Shown here: positions 1 to 5,245 of the stretch, piece after piece | How the letters are laid out: every line of letters starts with the position of its first letter | Numbering within the stretch: the first letter of the stretch is position 1 | Source: Janthinobacterium lividum | GTDB taxonomy: Bacteria; Pseudomonadota; Gammaproteobacteria; Steroidobacterales; Steroidobacteraceae | Direction: 5' to 3' | Length of the DNA stretch: 5,880 nt | Assembly: GCA_943327025.2 (NCBI GenBank) | Contig: CALPVO020000158.1 | Span: 1-5,880, forward strand | Program-made: the position numbers and the translations under genes | The notes under the pieces: generated by a model | The model's input: the letters and a program-made list of their open reading frames with translations, nothing else | Told to the model about the DNA's origin: nothing | The model's database searches: none

Positions 1-719
1 CCTCGCGGCGATCCTGGTGCGCGGTCGTCCCGCGGGCGGCCATTCCCGCGCTCCCGTTCGCGCTGCTCGCGTTTTGGGTTCGTGGTGACGGGCGGCGTGA
101 CCGGTGCGGTTAGTGGCTCGCGTGGACGGTAGTGGTAGTTGCGCTCGCGCAGTCGCTCGCGAAGTTCAGGCGAGTTCGGGTAGCGCTCGCGCGGGAACTG
201 TTGCTGGAATAAGGGTGGTGGGGCAGGAGGTGGTACGCGCCGCTGATCCCAGCGGTCCCAACCACGATGGCGTCGTTCCCAGCCTTTACCCCAGCGCAGC
301 GACCAACGCGGTGCCATCTCGAGCGCCCACGGGTGGAAGTAGAGAGGGGCGCGGTTGTAGTAGCGCACCGGAATACGCAGTAAAAACACGGGTACTTCGT
401 CCCGTCCCACGCGCATCCACGGGCCGTTGTACCAGTCACTCCGATACCAGTCGTCTTCTTCGAACACCCAAAAGGTGCCTTCGTAGAAAAAGTAGTTGGC
501 GTTCAGGCGAGGGTCGTAGAGCACCGGGTAGCCGGGAATGGCTACGAGGTCCGGGTAGCGTGAGAGATGAACACCCAATGCCACGCTGTTGCGTTCGTGC
601 TGTCGCCCATTCAGGTTGATGCTGATGCCAAGGCTGCTGTCGTCCGCGGCGAGGCTGGCGGCGGGACTGGCGATGAAGGCAGCGGCCAGCAGGGCGGTGC
701 CAAAGGTGGTGGTTCGCAT
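1..719 (-). CDS. Exported Trp/Arg-rich protein of unknown function (3' end cut by window edge)
   Basis: I read this by translating the minus strand from ATG at 719-717: 239 codons are open to the left edge with no stop, so the C-terminus lies outside. A Shine-Dalgarno sequence GAGGAG (about 726-733) stands a few bases before the ATG. The N-terminus MRTTTFGTALLAAAFIASPA is a Sec signal peptide, probably cut after SLA at residue 24. The mature part has an aromatic core (about residues 55-158) with FWVF at 83-86, a DDWYRSDWYNGPW block at 89-101, IPVRYYNRAPLYF at 116-128 and RGWDRWD at 152-158. Ten tryptophans lie between 84 and 157. From about 160 it becomes low-complexity: prolines (PPPAPPP), then many R-E pairs. 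From memory it resembles a family of exported hypothetical proteins in proteobacteria. I know no function, and no catalytic motif is visible. It was probably transcribed away from the tRNA gene, perhaps from its own promoter in 740-900. The reading frame is secure; the role is unknown. Confidence 0.85.
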   Translation of the reverse strand, partial: MRTTTFGTALLAAAFIASPAASLAADDSSLGISINLNGRQHERNSVALGVHLSRYPDLVAIPGYPVLYDPRLNANYFFYEGTFWVFEEDDWYRSDWYNGPWMRVGRDEVPVFLLRIPVRYYNRAPLYFHPWALEMAPRWSLRWGKGWERRHRGWDRWDQRRVPPPAPPPLFQQQFPRERYPNSPELRERLRERNYHYRPREPLTAPVTPPVTTNPKREQRERERGNGRPRDDRAPGSPR

Positions 720-785
720 GGTTCTCTCTCCTCGCACGGCGTGTTGCCGGCTTCAGGAGCGCATGGAATGCCACATCTGGTACTT

Positions 786-801
786 CGTCCGTACGCGGAC
801 G
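786..801 (-). promoter_or_regulatory. Perfect GC hairpin in the presumed 5' leader of the exported-protein gene
   Basis: CGTCCG, a TACG loop and CGGACG form a perfect 6-bp stem. It lies about 67 bases before the start codon at 719, in the gap between that gene and the tRNA. The rest of the gap (720-932) shows no gene. An AT-richer patch at about 865-892 could hold a promoter for the leftward gene, but I find no convincing paired -35 and -10. A regulatory role for the hairpin is inference only. Confidence 0.25.
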
Positions 802-907
802 CACCGGCTCGATGCACAACGCCTTTGACCCGCGCGCGCATTCCCTGCGAGGAGCACCTGGAGGATTACAGATTTACTGAATTTGCTTGGACGGCTGAAG
901 CCGACTT

Positions 908-931
908 CCTTCCCGCCGACTGGCGGGAGGG
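908..931 (-). terminator. Hairpin directly after tRNA-Leu; candidate terminator or 3' processing signal without T-tract
   Basis: TCCCGCC at 911-917 and GGCGGGA at 922-928 form a perfect 7-bp stem with a 4-base loop. It is extended by two more pairs across one mismatch. It starts two bases beyond the encoded CCA of the tRNA, where a terminator or a trimming barrier would be expected. The leftward strand continues with AGGAAGTCGG and not with a run of T, so it is not a classic intrinsic terminator. A smaller hairpin (CGGC, loop, GCCG at 892-903) follows. Confidence 0.4.
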
Positions 932-932
932 A

Positions 933-1017
<85 letters not shown>

Positions 1018-1055
1018 AAGGTGCCCGTGCAGCCATGGCCGCAACGAGACGCGGA

Positions 1056-1084
1056 AAGGTACTGGCTTATACCTGCCTTGTCAA
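1056..1084 (-). promoter_or_regulatory. Sigma70-type promoter of tRNA-Leu
   Basis: On the minus strand a perfect -35 TTGACA (1084-1079) is followed by exactly 17 bases and then TACCTT (1061-1056), which matches the -10 consensus at 4 of 6 positions. The bases after the -10 are TCCGCGTC, a GC-rich discriminator of the kind linked to stringent (ppGpp/DksA) control of stable RNA promoters. Transcription should start near 1049, leaving a leader of about 30 bases to be removed by RNase P at 1017. Stringent control is inferred from family knowledge. Confidence 0.75.
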
Positions 1085-1108
1085 TGAGCCAAGCGTCCCC
1101 ATCTAACC

Positions 1109-1123
1109 CGCTGACAGTCAGCG
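1109..1123. promoter_or_regulatory. Perfect 15-base dyad in the divergent tRNA-Leu / rnr region
   Basis: CGCTGAC, a central A, then GTCAGCG is a perfect inverted repeat. It lies about 25 bases upstream of the tRNA -35 and about 85 bases before the rnr start. This could be an operator for either direction, or it may be chance. It does not match the LexA box or another operator that I recognise. No rnr promoter with good hexamers at proper spacing is visible; TATGCT at 1129-1134 is a possible -10 without a matching -35. Confidence 0.3.
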
Positions 1124-1155
1124 CGCGGTATGCTGGCGGCTGTCTTCTACTCTCC

Positions 1156-1191
1156 GGCCTATCTCAGGCCCCTGCCGAACCTGGTTCGGCA
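1156..1191 (+). promoter_or_regulatory. Two adjacent hairpins in the presumed rnr 5' leader
   Basis: First, GGCCT (1156-1160) and AGGCC (1166-1170) form a 5-bp stem with a 5-base loop. Two bases later, TGCCGAACC (1173-1181) and GGTTCGGCA (1183-1191) are perfectly complementary around a single T. As RNA this gives 7-8 pairs with a short loop. The second stem ends 5 bases before the GAAGGA ribosome-binding site (1197-1202) and 17 bases before the rnr ATG. It could influence translation or mRNA stability. No T-run follows, so an intrinsic terminator is unlikely. The structure is seen in sequence; its role is inferred. Confidence 0.4.
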
Positions 1192-1208
1192 ACCCCGAAG
1201 GATTATCC

Positions 1209-3674
1209 ATGCCCGACCAACGTCGGAAACGAAAAGAAGCTGCCACTGGCCATTGGCAGCAGGCAGACTCACGTCAGGCGGACGAGGCCGTTAAATACGC
1301 CAACCCCATTCCCAGCCGCGAGTTCCTGCTGGAGACGTTGCGGGAGGCGGCGGTGCCGTTGACTGCCGAGGCGATTGCCGAGGCCCTCTCGCTCCAAAAG
1401 GAGCCGGCGCGTTCAGCGCTCGACAAGCGGCTCGGCGCCATGGTGCGCGACGGTCAGCTCATCACCAACCGCAACCGCGAGTTTCTGCTCGTGTCGCGCA
1501 CCGCCTTGGTGGTCGGGCGCGTCATGGGGCATCGCGACGGCTTCGGCTTTCTGGTGCCGGACGACGGTACGCCTGACGTATTCCTCTCGCCTCGCCAGAT
1601 GCGCGAGGTGATGGACCGTGATCGTATCGCCGTGCGCCTCACGGGGATCGATTCGCGTGGCCGGCCGGAAGGCAGTGTCGTTGAGGTACTGGAGCGCAAT
1701 ACGCGGCAAGTCGCTGGGCGCTTTGCGGTTGAAGGCGGGGTGGGGTTCATTACACCCAGCAACCGCCGTCTTTCTCACCGTGTGGTAGTGCCGCCGCCAG
1801 GTAAGGGCGAGGCGCCATGGCCGAAGTCGGGGTCGTTGGTAGTGGCGGAACTCATTCAACCGCCGTCGCGCCATGCGGACCCGGTGGGACGTATCGCTCG
1901 CAGCATCGACCAAGAGCATTTGGCGGACATGGCCGTGGAGACCGCGATCGTCTCCCATCAGTTGCCGTCTGAATTCTCTGCCGCGGTGGTGCGCGAGGCG
2001 CGCCGCTTCGGCAAGACCGTGGACTTGGCCACTGCTGGTGCGCGGCTTGATGTGCGTGACTTGCCGCTGGTCACCATCGACGGCGAGGACTCGCGCGACT
2101 TCGACGACGCCGTCTATTGTTCACCCGTGCGTGGCGGTGGCTGGCGTCTATTGGTCGCTATCGCGGACGTTTCGCACTATGTGCGTCCCGGTACTGCTTT
2201 GGACGACGAGGCGCGCGAGCGGGCCACCTCGGTGTATTTCCCTCACCGCGTTCTACCGATGCTCCCCGAGCACTTGTCCAACCAGCTGTGCTCGCTCATG
2301 CCCGAGGTGGAACGCTTGTGTCTGGTGTGCGATATGCGCATCGGCATGGATGGCAAGGTGTCGCGGGCGCGCTTCGCGAGCGCAGTCATGCGTTCGCATG
2401 CACGTCTCACATACACGCGCGTCGCCGGCATTCTGGTGGATCGCAACGGCGAGGCGGCGCAAGGCTTGTCGCCCGCGGTTCTCGGTTCGCTGGACGCCTT
2501 GCATCAGGTGTATTTTGCTTTGCGGCAGCGCCGTGAACAGCGCGGGGCGTTGGATTTCGAATCTGCGGAAGTACGGGTGGTGGTGGATGCGGAAGGTGAG
2601 GTGGCAGACCTCAAGGCCTATCCGCGTAACGACGCGCATCGCCTCATCGAGGAGTGCATGGTCGCCGCCAACGTCGAGGCGGCCAGGTTCCTGCATAAGC
2701 AGAAGATGCCGGCGCTGTTTCGCGTGCATGCGCCGCCTGATGAAGAGCGCATCGATGAACTGAAGCGCTTCCTCGCCACACGCGGCGTGTTTTTTCCGCA
2801 GGTAGCAGAGGTAACACCGACTGTATTGCAGGAGACTTTGCAGCAGGTTCATGGGAGGCCCGATTCCGCCATGCTCGAGAGCATGGTCATTCGCTCCTTG
2901 TCGCAGGCGGTTTATCAGCCTGAGAACATTGGCCATTTCGGTTTGGCCTTGGCCGAATATGCGCACTTCACTTCCCCCATCCGTCGCTACCCGGATTTGC
3001 TCGTCCATCGTGCCATTCGGCACGTGTTGGAGCAGGGCACGCATGACAACTTCATGCACTCGGCTTCCGCCATGGTGTTGTTCGGTCAGGAATGTTCCCT
3101 GCGCGAGCGACGTGCGGATGAGGCGTCGCGCGAAGTCACGGCCTTCCTGAAGTGCGAGTACGTTCGGCACCGCCTCGGTGAAGAGTTTGACGGTATCGTC
3201 ACCGGTGTCACCGAGTTCGGTCTGTTCGTGCAGTTGCAGCCCATTCAGGTGGATGGTCTCGTGCATATCTCCTCCTTGGGGCAGGACTACTTCACCTACG
3301 AAGCAGACCGCAAATGCCTCACTGGCGAACGCACGCGGGTGCGCTATACCTTGGGGGACCGTCTGCGCGTGCGCGTAACCCGTGTCGAGAGCAGCGAGCG
3401 CAAGGTCGACCTTGAACTGTTGCGAGTGGAGCCGGGTGCGTTCCATCCGCGTCGTCCGGGGGGTGGTCATGTGGCCGGGCCCTTCCGCGGGGCAGACAAA
3501 GTACCGGGCGCGGTGCGTCCTGCTAGTGGCAAGGCCCAGACCAAGCACAAGAGCAAGCACAAGAGTAAATCCAAGAGCGGCGCCAAGCTCACCGTCGCCA
3601 GCGCGCCAGCTAAGCCTTCGCGTCCAGCGAAGACGGCGCGGCGTGGCAAAGCGACGGCGCGTCGGCCAAAATAG
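1209..3674 (+). CDS. rnr: Ribonuclease R (3'-5' exoribonuclease, RNase II/RNB family)
   Basis: RNase R degrades RNA processively from the 3' end, including through structure. In the cytosol it works in rRNA quality control, mRNA decay and trans-translation. The protein has 821 residues; the Escherichia coli one has about 813. Domains in order: winged-helix at about 31-96 (KYANPIPSREFLLETL), cold-shock domains at about 98-145 (GHRDGFGFLVPDD) and 167-235, catalytic RNB domain from about 274 to 640, S1 domain at about 657-735 (EFDGIVTGVTEFGLFVQL), and a basic tail from about 740. The active-site block DGEDSRDFDD keeps the four metal-binding aspartates D291, D297, D299 and D300, equal to E. coli D272, D278, D280 and D281. 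HFTSPIRRYPDLLVHR at 586-601 is the conserved RNB signature. The start is set by GAAGGA six bases before the ATG and by alignment of the N-terminus from memory. It is first in a tight pair with rlmB. The tail has a KHKS repeat at 779-790. The enzyme appears intact. Confidence 0.98.
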   Translation: MPDQRRKRKEAATGHWQQADSRQADEAVKYANPIPSREFLLETLREAAVPLTAEAIAEALSLQKEPARSALDKRLGAMVRDGQLITNRNREFLLVSRTALVVGRVMGHRDGFGFLVPDDGTPDVFLSPRQMREVMDRDRIAVRLTGIDSRGRPEGSVVEVLERNTRQVAGRFAVEGGVGFITPSNRRLSHRVVVPPPGKGEAPWPKSGSLVVAELIQPPSRHADPVGRIARSIDQEHLADMAVETAIVSHQLPSEFSAAVVREARRFGKTVDLATAGARLDVRDLPLVTIDGEDSRDFDDAVYCSPVRGGGWRLLVAIADVSHYVRPGTALDDEARERATSVYFPHRVLPMLPEHLSNQLCSLMPEVERLCLVCDMRIGMDGKVSRARFASAVMRSHARLTYTRVAGILVDRNGEAAQGLSPAVLGSLDALHQVYFALRQRREQRGALDFESAEVRVVVDAEGEVADLKAYPRNDAHRLIEECMVAANVEAARFLHKQKMPALFRVHAPPDEERIDELKRFLATRGVFFPQVAEVTPTVLQETLQQVHGRPDSAMLESMVIRSLSQAVYQPENIGHFGLALAEYAHFTSPIRRYPDLLVHRAIRHVLEQGTHDNFMHSASAMVLFGQECSLRERRADEASREVTAFLKCEYVRHRLGEEFDGIVTGVTEFGLFVQLQPIQVDGLVHISSLGQDYFTYEADRKCLTGERTRVRYTLGDRLRVRVTRVESSERKVDLELLRVEPGAFHPRRPGGGHVAGPFRGADKVPGAVRPASGKAQTKHKSKHKSKSKSGAKLTVASAPAKPSRPAKTARRGKATARRPK
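3543..3578 (+). repeat. Three tandem 12-bp units in the rnr tail, encoding KHKS, KHKS, KSKS
   Basis: AAGCACAAGAGC is followed directly by AAGCACAAGAGT and then a diverged unit AAATCCAAGAGC. Each unit is in frame and encodes a basic tetrapeptide at residues 779-790 of RNase R. The lysine-rich C-terminal region of RNase R is known to contribute to RNA unwinding and to ribosome/SmpB-tmRNA contacts. The near-identical DNA of units one and two suggests recent duplication, so copy number may vary between strains (inference). Confidence 0.85.
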
Positions 3675-3677
3675 CGT

Positions 3678-4418
3678 ATGGCACAAGAAGAACGCATTTT
3701 CGGGCTGCACGCGGTCCGCACCCTGCTGGAGCGCCGTCCAGAGGCCGTCATCGGCTTGACGGTTCAGGCGGGTCGGCAGGACAAACGGGTACAGGAAATT
3801 CTGGATTTGGCGCGCCCGCATGGCATTCCCGTGCAGGCGCGGGCGGCGGCCGATTTGGACGCTGCTGCCGAGGGTGGTGTCCACCAAGGGGTGGTGGCGC
3901 GGGTGCGTCCCGCGCCCATGCTCGACGAAGGTGGGCTTCTAGACCTCATCGAGGGGCTCGGTCGCCCGCCATTTCTGCTGGTGCTGGACGGCGTCACGGA
4001 CCCGCACAATCTAGGGGCGTGCCTGCGTACCGCGGATGCCGCCGGTATCGACTGCGTCATTGCCCCGCGGGACCGTGCGGCTGGGTTGACCCCGACCGCC
4101 CGCAAGGTGGCGGCAGGCGCAGCCGAGACGGTGCCCTTCGCGCAGGTGACCAATCTGGTGCGTTGTTTGGAAAGCCTCAAGCAGGCCGGGGTGTGGGTCG
4201 TCGGCACGGCGGGGGAGGCCACGGACGAGCTTTACGCCGTCGACTTGACCGGGCCTTTGGCCGTGGTCATGGGGGCGGAGGGTGATGGGATGCGCCGGCT
4301 CACCCGTGAAACCTGCGACCGCCTGATTAAGCTGCCCATGGCCGGTGCCGTGGAAAGCCTCAACGTGTCCGTGGCCACCGGGGTGGTCCTGTACGAGGCG
4401 GTGCGTCAGCGCCGGTAG
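3678..4418 (+). CDS. rlmB: 23S rRNA (guanosine-2251-2'-O-)-methyltransferase RlmB
   Basis: RlmB uses S-adenosylmethionine to methylate the ribose of G2251 in the P-loop of the 23S rRNA peptidyl-transferase centre. The protein has 246 residues, about the usual family length. The N-terminal substrate-binding domain covers about 5-80 (start IFGLHAVRTLLERRP). The SPOUT/TrmH domain covers about 98-243. Motif 1 is DGVTDPHNLGACLRTADAAG at 104-123, with the conserved N111 and R117. Motif 2 is VVMGAEGDGMRRLTR. Motif 3 is LPMAGAVESLNVSVATG at 219-235, part of the trefoil-knot SAM site. The ATG lies only 3 bases after the rnr stop and has no visible Shine-Dalgarno sequence. It is therefore probably translated by coupling to rnr. 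The paralogue TrmH is unlikely, because the sequence follows E. coli RlmB closely through all motifs. Confidence 0.97.
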   Translation: MAQEERIFGLHAVRTLLERRPEAVIGLTVQAGRQDKRVQEILDLARPHGIPVQARAAADLDAAAEGGVHQGVVARVRPAPMLDEGGLLDLIEGLGRPPFLLVLDGVTDPHNLGACLRTADAAGIDCVIAPRDRAAGLTPTARKVAAGAAETVPFAQVTNLVRCLESLKQAGVWVVGTAGEATDELYAVDLTGPLAVVMGAEGDGMRRLTRETCDRLIKLPMAGAVESLNVSVATGVVLYEAVRQRR

Positions 4419-4481
4419 TTCGCGCCCGGCTTTCGGCTGAGCGGGCTTGCTCGCGGCCGTCCACAGCGAGCGCCCTCAGAC

Positions 4482-4497
4482 TTGGGGGTAGCCCCAA
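4482..4497 (+). promoter_or_regulatory. Perfect hairpin between rlmB and the rpsF promoter
   Basis: TTGGGG (4482-4487), loop GTAG and CCCCAA (4492-4497) form a perfect 6-bp stem. It ends 14 bases before the candidate rpsF -10 and so covers its -35 area. No T-run follows, so it is a poor intrinsic terminator for the rnr-rlmB transcript. A weaker inverted repeat GCCCG...CGGGC (4424-4446, 13-base loop) right after the rlmB stop is followed by TTGCTC. Whether either stops transcription is open. Confidence 0.3.
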
Positions 4498-4517
4498 CCC
4501 CTTGAAATGCGTATACT
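4489..4517 (+). promoter_or_regulatory. Candidate promoter of the rpsF-rpsR operon
   Basis: TATACT at 4512-4517 matches the -10 consensus at 5 of 6 positions. Seventeen bases upstream the -35 position reads TAGCCC, a weak match. TG occurs two bases before the hexamer, close to but not exactly an extended -10. TTGAAA at 4502-4507 is too near to serve as its -35. Start of transcription would be near 4524, leaving a leader of about 100 bases. The position suits a ribosomal protein promoter, and read-through from rlmB is also possible. Confidence 0.5.
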
Positions 4518-4521
4518 TGGC

Positions 4522-4603
4522 GGCTCGCTGTCCGGGTGGTCCGGTCAGCGGCCCTGCCACACTCGTCGGCGCGCCTTCCTCGGGCGTTCGTCTGCGAGGT
4601 GGC
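4522..4603 (+). ncRNA. Structured rpsF leader; candidate S6:S18 autoregulatory element
   Basis: Two hairpins can be drawn by hand. The first (4522-4553) has GGC pairing GCC, CGCTG pairing CAGCG with a bulged T between, a T-T mismatch, then CCGG pairing CCGG around a GTGGT loop. The second (4556-4603) has GCCAC pairing GTGGC and, past a bulged A, CTCG pairing CGAG, enclosing about 29 bases. It ends 8 bases before the Shine-Dalgarno AGAGGGA at 4612-4618. In many bacteria the rpsF leader binds the S6:S18 complex and represses its own operon; the described motif presents an unpaired CCG. CCG occurs twice in the first hairpin, but I cannot show the known fold. The structure is seen; identity with the known element is inferred from position. 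Confidence 0.45.
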
Positions 4604-4623
4604 TGTTACCCAGAGGGAATGAC

Positions 4624-4989
4624 ATGAGGCATTACGAAATCGTCGTGCTGGTCCACCCGGACCAGAGCGAGCAGGTGCCCGCCATGGTGGAGCGCTATCA
4701 GGCGCTTATCACCGCCGGCGGTGGTCAGGTTCACCGCTTCGAAGATTGGGGCCGCCGCCAACTGGCCTACCCCATCGCGAAGGTGCACAAGGCCCACTAC
4801 GTCCTGCTCAACATCGAAGCTGACCAGAAGACGCTGGCCGAACTGAGCGGTGCTTTCCGCTTCAGCGACGCTGTCCTGCGCCATCTGTGCATCAAGATGG
4901 ACAAGGCAGTCACCGAACCCTCCCCCATGGTCCGCCCGCCCGAAGAGCGGGACAACCGCGATGACGATCGCGGCATGGACTTCGGCTGA
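4624..4989 (+). CDS. rpsF: 30S ribosomal protein S6
   Basis: S6 binds the central domain of 16S rRNA with S18 and helps build the 30S platform. The protein has 121 residues and begins [17 protein letters not shown], the standard S6 start. [22 protein letters not shown] (about 40-61, split by the family's rRNA-binding loop) and the [11 protein letters not shown] segment are typical. The start at 4624 is chosen because AGAGGGA lies six bases upstream and S6 proteins begin here. The frame stays open back to an ATG at 4507, but that stretch overlaps the -10 and leader. The tail is acidic and ends DDDRGMDFG. It therefore lacks the terminal Glu-Glu that RimK extends in E. coli S6. It is first in the rpsF-rpsR unit, 18 bases before rpsR, with no priB between. 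Confidence 0.98.
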   Translation: MRHYEIVVLVHPDQSEQVPAMVERYQALITAGGGQVHRFEDWGRRQLAYPIAKVHKAHYVLLNIEADQKTLAELSGAFRFSDAVLRHLCIKMDKAVTEPSPMVRPPEERDNRDDDRGMDFG

Positions 4990-5007
4990 GCTTAAGGGAG
5001 AACACAC

Positions 5008-5232
5008 ATGTCTCGCTATTTCCGACGCAAGAAGTTCTGCCGTTTCACGGCGGACGAAGTGGAACAGATCGACTACAAGGATCTGGTCACGCTCAAGAAT
5101 TACATCACCGAAACCGGCAAGATCGTGCCGAGCCGCATCACCGGCACGCGCTCGTTCTACCAGCGTCAGTTGGCGGAGGCCGTGAAGCGCGCCCGCTATC
5201 TGGCCCTGCTGCCGTACACGGACCAGCATTGA
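5008..5232 (+). CDS. rpsR: 30S ribosomal protein S18
   Basis: S18 forms a heterodimer with S6 on the 30S platform and contacts the 16S rRNA near the mRNA exit. The protein has 74 residues, close to the usual 75. It starts [20 protein letters not shown] and keeps the core [19 protein letters not shown], followed by [20 protein letters not shown] and [16 protein letters not shown] strong Shine-Dalgarno sequence AAGGGAG (4994-5000) lies seven bases before the ATG. Only one cysteine (C11) is present, so this is the form without a full zinc-binding Cys set. It should be co-transcribed with rpsF and subject to the same leader control. Confidence 0.98.
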   Translation: MSRYFRRKKFCRFTADEVEQIDYKDLVTLKNYITETGKIVPSRITGTRSFYQRQLAEAVKRARYLALLPYTDQH

Positions 5233-5245
5233 CCGACTGAAGGCC

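Noticed and set aside
104..619. Plus-strand open frame of 171 codons at the left end
   Set aside because: The minus-strand frame in the same place has a ribosome site, signal peptide and protein-like composition, while this one is Arg/Ser/Gly-rich and featureless.
1873..2763. Open frame of 296 codons in another plus-strand frame inside rnr
   Set aside because: It is a frame shadow of the catalytic domain; its Arg/Ser/Trp/Cys-rich translation is not protein-like.
2253..3887. Open frame of 544 codons on the minus strand, opposite rnr and the start of rlmB
   Set aside because: It lies entirely antisense to well-supported genes. Its translation shows no recognisable domain and is rich in His, Arg and Gln, as expected from the reverse of GC-rich coding DNA.
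4424..4450. Intrinsic terminator after rlmB
   Set aside because: The GCCCG/CGGGC stem is only 5 bp with a 13-base loop, and the following TTGCTC is not a T-run, so it is noted only as a weak possibility.
4507..4623. In-frame N-terminal extension of S6 from an ATG at 4507
   Set aside because: S6 proteins start at MRHYEIV, a good Shine-Dalgarno sequence precedes 4624, and the extension overlaps the candidate -10 and structured leader.
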